From Salimicrobium flavidum (GTDB taxonomy: Bacteria; Bacillota; Bacilli; Bacillales; Halobacillaceae), in NCBI RefSeq assembly GCF_900156645.1, contig NZ_FTOC01000008.1:1-64000 (forward strand): a stretch of DNA of 64,000 nucleotides, given 5' to 3'. Under the pieces are notes generated by a model, which did not search any database, had not been told where the DNA came from, and worked only from the letters and a program-made list of their open reading frames with translations. The position numbers and the translations under genes were made by a program. How positions within the stretch are numbered: the stretch's first letter is position 1; every line of letters begins with the position of its first letter. Below, in pieces: positions 59,053 to 64,000 of this stretch.

Positions 59053-59769
59053 ATGGATATCGCGATTTTTCAAAGCAAATTGAAAGAACAGGGAATCGAG
59101 CTTTCCGATGAACAGCTCGATCAGTTCGAAAAATATTGGGAAATTCTCGTCGAATGGAATGAGAAGATGAATTTGACGGCGATCACAGAGAAAGAAGAAG
59201 TGTACGAGAAACATTTCTACGATTCTCTGACGGCCGCTTTCTATCATGACTTCAGCGAGCCGCTTCGTATCTGTGATGTTGGAGCTGGGGCAGGGTTCCC
59301 CAGCCTCCCCTTGAAAATCGTCTTCCCTCATTTGAAAGTGACGATTGTGGATTCGCTGAAGAAAAGAATCTCCTTTTTGAACCATCTCGCCAGCGAACTG
59401 GGGATGACGGACGTCGCATTTTATCATGACCGTGCCGAGAATTTCGGGAAGAACGGCAAGTTCCGGGAAAAGTACGACCTTGTCCTCGGGCGAGCGGTAG
59501 CACGGATGTCGGTGTTGAGTGAACTTTGTCTCCCGCTCGTGAAAAAAGGGGGAACCCTGATGGCGATGAAAGGCCCGAATGTCCAGGAAGAGATGACGAC
59601 AGCGGAGTCCGCAATTTCCATTCTCGGCGGGGAAACGAAAGATATTCATACGTTCACCCTGCCGGAAGATTCAGCAGAGCGCAATATCGTATTGATTGAG
59701 AAAAGGCGTAAGACGCCGAGTAAGTATCCGAGAAAAGCAGGCACTCCGAATAAATCTCCCCTTTCCTGA
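59053..59769 (+). CDS. rsmG: 16S rRNA m7G527 methyltransferase
   Basis: Methylates G527 of 16S rRNA with S-adenosylmethionine. The 238 residues contain the SAM motif [15 protein letters not shown] and the downstream VLGRAVA segment. A strong terminator follows directly. In B. subtilis and many relatives noc, soj and spo0J come next; here they do not. Confidence 0.96.
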   Translation: MDIAIFQSKLKEQGIELSDEQLDQFEKYWEILVEWNEKMNLTAITEKEEVYEKHFYDSLTAAFYHDFSEPLRICDVGAGAGFPSLPLKIVFPHLKVTIVDSLKKRISFLNHLASELGMTDVAFYHDRAENFGKNGKFREKYDLVLGRAVARMSVLSELCLPLVKKGGTLMAMKGPNVQEEMTTAESAISILGGETKDIHTFTLPEDSAERNIVLIEKRRKTPSKYPRKAGTPNKSPLS

Positions 59770-59784
59770 TGGAGAGAGGAAAAC

Positions 59785-59824
59785 AAAAAGCGGTACCCTT
59801 ATTCATAAGGGCGCCGCTTTTTTT
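59785..59824. terminator. Terminator of rsmG
   Basis: AAAAGCGGTACCCTT and AAGGGCGCCGCTTTT pair over about 14 bp and are followed by T residues. The opposite strand could end the convergent ADH gene. Confidence 0.85.
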
Positions 59825-59828
59825 ACGT

Positions 59829-60962
59829 TTACGGTTTCAGAATGACTTTGATGTTGCCATCTTCTTTTTTATCGAAAATGTCATACCCTTTTGCCGCATC
59901 CTCTATAGGAAGGCTGTGGGTGATGATATCAGTAGGGTCGAATTCTTTCCGCTCCACCATATCATACAGTTTCGGCATCATGTGAATGACAGGCGCCTGT
60001 CCCATGGTGAGGGAGACATTTCGGCTGAAGAAATCGCCGAGAGGGAAAGCATTGGCGTCCGTACCGTAAACTCCGGTGAGCTGGACGACCCCGAATTTCC
60101 GTACAGCTTTGGAAGCGGTAAGGATCGGATGGATCGTACCGAACTGATTATCATGATCGGAACCGAATGATTCGCCTTTCGGCACCGTACCGTCCATGCC
60201 GACACAGTCGATCACCACGTCTGCTCCGCCTTTGGTGTCTTCATGGAGAAGTGAGCCGATATCCGGGTTGTTCGAGAAATTGTACGTTTCCACGCTATTC
60301 GTCTTCTTCGCGTGCTGGAGCCGGTGGTCGACCTGATCGACGGCAATGACGCGTTCCGCTCCTTTAAGACGAGCGAATTTTTGTGCCATCAGGCCGATAG
60401 GTCCGCTTCCGAGAATGATGACGGTATCGCCTTTTTTCACACCGCTGTTCTCCACACTCCAATAGGCGGTCGGAATAACATCAGAAAGGAAAAGTACACT
60501 TTCATCATCTAGTTCGCTGTTCTCAGGGACTTTGAAGGACGTAAAATCAGCGTAAGGAACGCGCAGATATTCTGCCTGTCCGCCCGGGAAGTTACCGAAC
60601 ATCTCCGTGAAGCCGAAAAGGCCACCCGGTTCGCCGTGAGGGTTGGAGTCATCGCATTGACTTTCCATCTGATTTTTACAGAAAAAGCATTCGCCACAAC
60701 CGATGTTAAACGGGATGACGACCCTATCCCCTTTTTTCAAGTTCTTGACTTCCGGCCCGACTTCTTCCACGATCCCCATCGGTTCATGCCCGACGACGTA
60801 GTCCTTCTCGGGCTTCATTCCTCCTTTGTACAGATGGAGGTCGGATCCGCATATGCCACTCGCTGTTATTTTCACTATCATATCATCCGGTTGTTCGATC
60901 GAAGGAGCTGTCACGTCTTTAACCTGCATGGTCTCTTTGCCTTGGAATGTAACTGCTTTCAT
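59829..60962 (-). CDS. Zinc-dependent alcohol dehydrogenase, formaldehyde-dehydrogenase-like
   Basis: A 377-residue medium-chain dehydrogenase. Catalytic zinc ligands are C38 and the HE pair near 59-60. A structural zinc loop has Cys at about 89, 92, 95 and 103. The nucleotide motif is GSGPIGLMAQ. The long insert GEPGGLFGFTEMFGNFPGGQAEY marks the glutathione-independent formaldehyde dehydrogenase/YycR-like group. Substrate not certain. Confidence 0.85.
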   Translation of the reverse strand: MKAVTFQGKETMQVKDVTAPSIEQPDDMIVKITASGICGSDLHLYKGGMKPEKDYVVGHEPMGIVEEVGPEVKNLKKGDRVVIPFNIGCGECFFCKNQMESQCDDSNPHGEPGGLFGFTEMFGNFPGGQAEYLRVPYADFTSFKVPENSELDDESVLFLSDVIPTAYWSVENSGVKKGDTVIILGSGPIGLMAQKFARLKGAERVIAVDQVDHRLQHAKKTNSVETYNFSNNPDIGSLLHEDTKGGADVVIDCVGMDGTVPKGESFGSDHDNQFGTIHPILTASKAVRKFGVVQLTGVYGTDANAFPLGDFFSRNVSLTMGQAPVIHMMPKLYDMVERKEFDPTDIITHSLPIEDAAKGYDIFDKKEDGNIKVILKP

Positions 60963-61058
60963 AGTGATTGGTCACTTCCTTTCAAGGTTTTGATATACAG
61001 TTTCCACAAACTGGTATACATAAACGTTACATTGAGAAAATGTGTCTTTGTTGATGAA

Positions 61059-61880
61059 TCAAATGGCCTGACAATGAGGGCAATAATAAAGCCGACGATT
61101 GCCAGCGTCTATTTTTTCGATTTTCGTTGTGCACACATGACAGGGCTGGAACGAGCGACGGAACACCCAGTGACGGTACTGATTTCTTTTCTTTCCTTGT
61201 GCTTTCATCCGCTCAGCTATTTCGAGGTCTACTGTTATCCCTTTTTTATAGTAGGATTGTTTCATCAGTCCAATCGTTGCCCGCGCCGCTTTATTGATCT
61301 GTTCTTCCGTCGAGTCCCGGGGTCTGAGAGAAGGATGGATACCTGCGACGAAGAGGATTTCACTTCTGAGATAATTCCCGAGTCCGGCTACACAGGATTG
61401 ATCAAGGAGGAGAGACGTCCATTTTCTTCTAAAAAATCGTTCACTTGCAAATCGCTCTGCCAATTCTTCTTCCGTTACTGTTTCTGATAATATATCGGGA
61501 CCGATTTTACGGATGAAGGGGTGATCCGGTACTTCTTCATCTCTCAGCACCTCGATGTCCGATGCGCTGTACAAGAGGGCGGATTTATTTTCATTGTGTA
61601 TAGCCAGGCGGAGTTGGCGTTTGGTATCCGGATAATTATATGCATTTCTCACCATCCATTTGCCGTAAAGCTGGTTATGGGAGTAGATCGTATATCCATT
61701 ATCAAATCTTGTGAGCATCGCTTTTCCTTTCGTGTCCACCCCGGTGACACTAGCCCCTGTAAGAATATCTTCATAGCCCTGCAGGGAATCGAACGCGAAG
61801 GAAATATCAATGACTTTTCTTTCTTTCAAAGCTTTCTCCACAGCATCGGCTGCCTTTCGAATTTCTGGTCCTTCCGGCAT
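61059..61880 (-). CDS. nei: Endonuclease VIII (Nei family glycosylase)
   Basis: A base-excision repair enzyme for oxidised pyrimidines. The start 61880 gives the required N-terminus M-PEGPEIR, where Pro becomes the first residue and the nucleophile, with Glu next. AAGGAG is 6 nt upstream. The 273 residues have the helix-two-turn-helix (SCVAGLGNYLRSEILF) and a C-terminal Cys4 zinc finger (CHVC ... CPHC). Confidence 0.9.
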   Translation of the reverse strand: MPEGPEIRKAADAVEKALKERKVIDISFAFDSLQGYEDILTGASVTGVDTKGKAMLTRFDNGYTIYSHNQLYGKWMVRNAYNYPDTKRQLRLAIHNENKSALLYSASDIEVLRDEEVPDHPFIRKIGPDILSETVTEEELAERFASERFFRRKWTSLLLDQSCVAGLGNYLRSEILFVAGIHPSLRPRDSTEEQINKAARATIGLMKQSYYKKGITVDLEIAERMKAQGKKRNQYRHWVFRRSFQPCHVCTTKIEKIDAGNRRLYYCPHCQAI

Positions 61881-61904
61881 CGCGTTCTCCTTTCTGAACA
61901 ATCA

Positions 61905-62130
61905 CCCGGCAGCTATAATATAAGCGGCCCCTCTTTTTCGGAATAAATCATCCGAAGCTCGAGCGGGCCGCTTATATCAGAACTTCAAACCGGGTGGTCC
62001 CACTTTTCTTTGTCCAGGTCCACCATCCAGAAGCTCATGTCACAAGTAGAAATCTCATTTTCGGAAAAACCGCCGAAAAGCGAGCTTCCTGCTTGTGCCA
62101 AAAGCTTCTAAGCGGGATGGTTCCACTTTT
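61905..62130. repeat. Intergenic inverted repeats between Nei and SDR genes
   Basis: TATAAGCGGCCC (61919-61930) and GGGCCGCTTATA (61965-61976) form a long hairpin. Two similar segments ending GTGG(T/G)TCCCACTTTTCTTTG and GATGG-TTCCACTTTTCTTTG follow (about 61994-62012 and 62117-62136). No gene is seen. Confidence 0.6.
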
Positions 62131-62135
62131 CTTTG

Positions 62136-63005
62136 TTAACTGGACATGTAGAGGCCGCCGTTGATGTGAATGAACTGGCCGGTGATATAAGTCGAATCGT
62201 CGGAGGCGAGCAGTACATAGCTGCCCACGTGCTCCACCGGTTGTCCCGGTCGTCCCATCGGTGTATTAGTACCGAACTGTTCCACTTTTTCTTCCCCGAA
62301 CGTGGAAGGGATGAGTGGCGTCCAGATCGGTCCCGGAGCGACTCCGTTCACCCGGATGCCTTTGTCTGCCAGCTGCTGGGCCATAGAACGGGTGAAAGCG
62401 ACGACTGCGCCTTTAGAAGACGTATAGTCGACGAGCTCAGGATTGCCGGTGTAAGGGTTGATCGAGGCTGTATTGATAATGGAACTTCCCTCTTTCATAT
62501 GAGGAATGGCAGCCTTGGTCAGGTAAAACATGGAAAAGACATTCGTACGGAACGTCTGCTCCAGCTGCTCGGATGAAATATTCAAAAGATCATCGGTCGG
62601 GTGCTGTTCCCCGGCATTATTGACGAGAATATCCAGTTTTCCGAACTCGCTCATCGTTTTATCGACGAGATCCTGGCAAAGCCTCTCATCACCGACATCT
62701 CCCGGGAGGAGCAGCGCTTTTTGGCCTTCCGCTTTTACAAGTCTCTCCGTTTCCTTGGCATCTTCCTCTTCTTCAAGATAGGAAATGGCGACGTCCGCTC
62801 CTTCTTTTGCATAACCGATAGCGACGGAACGGCCGATTCCGCTGTCTCCTCCGGTGATAAGGGCGACTTTTCCTTCGAGTTTATTACCACTCTGGTAATC
62901 CTGATCAGCATGAAGAGGTTTCGGATCCATCTGTCCTTCGACTCCGGGCTGATGGGACTGTTGTTGTTTAGGCTGTCCCTGGGTCTGACGGTCATTACGG
63001 TTCAT
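62136..63005 (-). CDS. SDR family oxidoreductase (general stress type)
   Basis: A 289-residue short-chain dehydrogenase with an N-terminal Gln/Pro-rich extension of about 45 residues, as in YhxD/YdaD-like stress proteins. NAD(P) motif GGDSGIGRSVA (about 53-63), NNAGEQH, catalytic Ser in NTASIN and YTSSKG (Tyr, Lys). Substrate unknown. Confidence 0.88.
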   Translation of the reverse strand: MNRNDRQTQGQPKQQQSHQPGVEGQMDPKPLHADQDYQSGNKLEGKVALITGGDSGIGRSVAIGYAKEGADVAISYLEEEEDAKETERLVKAEGQKALLLPGDVGDERLCQDLVDKTMSEFGKLDILVNNAGEQHPTDDLLNISSEQLEQTFRTNVFSMFYLTKAAIPHMKEGSSIINTASINPYTGNPELVDYTSSKGAVVAFTRSMAQQLADKGIRVNGVAPGPIWTPLIPSTFGEEKVEQFGTNTPMGRPGQPVEHVGSYVLLASDDSTYITGQFIHINGGLYMSS

Positions 63006-63166
63006 ATGTGCATCCTCCTAAATAGTATGAGTCTTCATTTCATGACTTCCTTCAAAACGATTCTTTGATACGTATTCCACCTGTAAAAAAAAATCAAACT
63101 ACCCTTCCAAAATACTTCCAATTGTTTTATGATGGATAGTAATTTTAATGAACAGGGGGAAGAGAT

Positions 63167-63691
63167 ATGCATTTGGAGACGAAAAGATTGTTGCTGCGTC
63201 CTTATAACATGGAGGATGCGACAGATGTATCAGCTCTTGCTGATGACGAGGAAATAGCAAGAAGGACGTTTGTGCCTCATCCGTATACGGTAGAAGATGC
63301 AGAATCTTGGATTTCGACTCACGCAGAATTTCTGGAAGAAGGGTCGGCCTATCCGCTGGCGATGATAGAAAAGGAAAGTGGGAGACTGACGGGAACGATG
63401 ACGCTCCGTGTGAATACGAAACATAGAAATGGAGAGCTCGCGTATTGGGTAGGGCAGCCGTTCTGGGGGAGAGGATACGCCTCTGAAGCGGCGCAATGCG
63501 TTACAGATTTCGGATTCGATTCACTTGAATTGGAGCGTATTTGGGGAAGGGCGCTCTCTGATAATGAAGCGTCTCAGAAAGTGATGACGAAAACAGGGCT
63601 TCTGTATGAAGGGGTGCTGCGCCATGAAGTTTTTCATGACGGAGAATTCAAGGATACATATATGTACGGAATGATACGTGCTGATCGCTGA
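63167..63691 (+). CDS. GNAT family acetyltransferase (RimJ/RimL type)
   Basis: A 174-residue N-acetyltransferase. It starts MHLETKRLLLRPYNMEDA, contains ELAYWVGQPFWGRGYASEA, the acetyl-CoA pyrophosphate loop, and ends with SQKVMTKTGL and HDGEFKDTYMYG, as in ribosomal-protein acetyltransferase-like enzymes. Substrate unknown. A good GGGGGAAGAG site precedes the ATG. Confidence 0.88.
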   Translation: MHLETKRLLLRPYNMEDATDVSALADDEEIARRTFVPHPYTVEDAESWISTHAEFLEEGSAYPLAMIEKESGRLTGTMTLRVNTKHRNGELAYWVGQPFWGRGYASEAAQCVTDFGFDSLELERIWGRALSDNEASQKVMTKTGLLYEGVLRHEVFHDGEFKDTYMYGMIRADR

Positions 63692-63751
63692 AAACAGAAG
63701 ACATTCATAAACAAAATCCCGGATGGAGAAAAACTCAGTCCGGGTTTTTGT

Positions 63752-64000
63752 TTATTTCAGATTTAATTGGTGAATAATCGTCTCTGTAACTTCTTCCTCT
63801 GTATAGTCATCCGTAAGAATACGCTCGTGATGAGCTGCGTATACCGACTTTCTTTCTTCGAACAGATCTTTGATTTCTTCTTCGGTTTTATTACGTAGCA
63901 CAGGCCGGTCTTCCATCAGTTCATCGAGACGTTCTCTCCAGGTTTCCCAGGAAATATCGAGGAACAATACGAGGCATTCCTCCATACAAATATTTTTGAT
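63752..64000 (-). CDS. Shikimate kinase-like P-loop kinase, C-terminal part
   Basis: The frame is open to the right edge, so the N-terminal P-loop is outside the window. The visible 83 residues have VLFLDISWETWRERL, RPVLRNKTEEEI and RKSVYAAHHERI...TDDYTEEEV, the pattern of the second half of shikimate kinases. A different small-molecule kinase of the same fold is possible. Confidence 0.65.
   Translation of the reverse strand: MKNICMEECLVLFLDISWETWRERLDELMEDRPVLRNKTEEEIKDLFEERKSVYAAHHERILTDDYTEEEVTETIIHQLNLK

Overview
The window is the replication-origin region of a Gram-positive Bacillaceae chromosome. From oriC at about 50.8-52.9 kb, dnaA, dnaN, yaaA, recF, remB, gyrB, gyrA, guaB, dacA, pdxS, pdxT and serS run leftwards. 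The rpmH, rnpA, yidC, jag, mnmE, mnmG and rsmG genes run rightwards. A second Bacillus-type block, tadA, the large SRP RNA, dnaX, ebfC, recR, yaaL and an rRNA operon leader, fills the left edge. Many proteins are rich in Asp and Glu (for example the 434-residue secreted protein and DacA), which suggests a moderate halophile of the Halobacillus/Salimicrobium kind; the genus is inference only.

Layout: 1-350 is the 5' end of a 16S rRNA gene (minus strand) with two consensus promoters. 0.4-5 kb is the dnaX-ebfC-recR-yaaL group, SRP RNA and tadA. 5-14.3 kb holds accessory chromosomal genes (PfpI-type protein, N-hydroxylase, AcsA, EamA transporter, lytic transglycosylase, M50 protease, SOS polymerase). 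14.5-27.3 kb is an integrated element. 27.4-34 kb carries dck-dgk, a yclNOPQ-type siderophore importer behind two Fur boxes, a MarR regulator, and an RsbQ-like hydrolase coupled to a PAS-like/GGDEF protein. 35-43 kb is tRNA-Ser, serS with its T-box, pdxST, dacA, guaB and a degenerate HD-GYP protein. 43-59.8 kb is the oriC core. 59.8-64 kb is ADH, Nei, an SDR, a GNAT enzyme and a partial kinase.

The element is the most interesting part. About 12.8 kb lies between two identical 47-bp copies of the 3' part of tRNA-Arg(CCU). It encodes a tyrosine integrase beside the intact tRNA, a winged-helix initiator-like protein, small HTH regulators, a large P-loop ATPase, an HNH protein, and a tightly overlapping series of small charged proteins. 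Several of these resemble pieces of phage head-scaffold proteins. It has no capsid, portal, terminase, tail, relaxase or conjugation genes, so it looks like a phage satellite or a replicating integrative island rather than a prophage or ICE. Its non-coding DNA is unusually rich: an array of about 11 dyad repeats spaced in near multiples of 11 bp, a 104-nt multi-hairpin RNA-like segment, a consensus promoter bracketed by three operator-like sites, a candidate counter-transcript upstream of the initiator gene, and a terminator that holds the integrase ribosome-binding site.

Elsewhere, the noc-soj-spo0J genes are not in their usual place after rsmG, yet a parS match (7228-7243) and a perfect Noc-binding site (14287-14300) are present. 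bofA is missing between yaaL and the rRNA operon. Paired DnaA boxes form both the dnaN terminator and an 18-bp palindrome upstream of mnmE.
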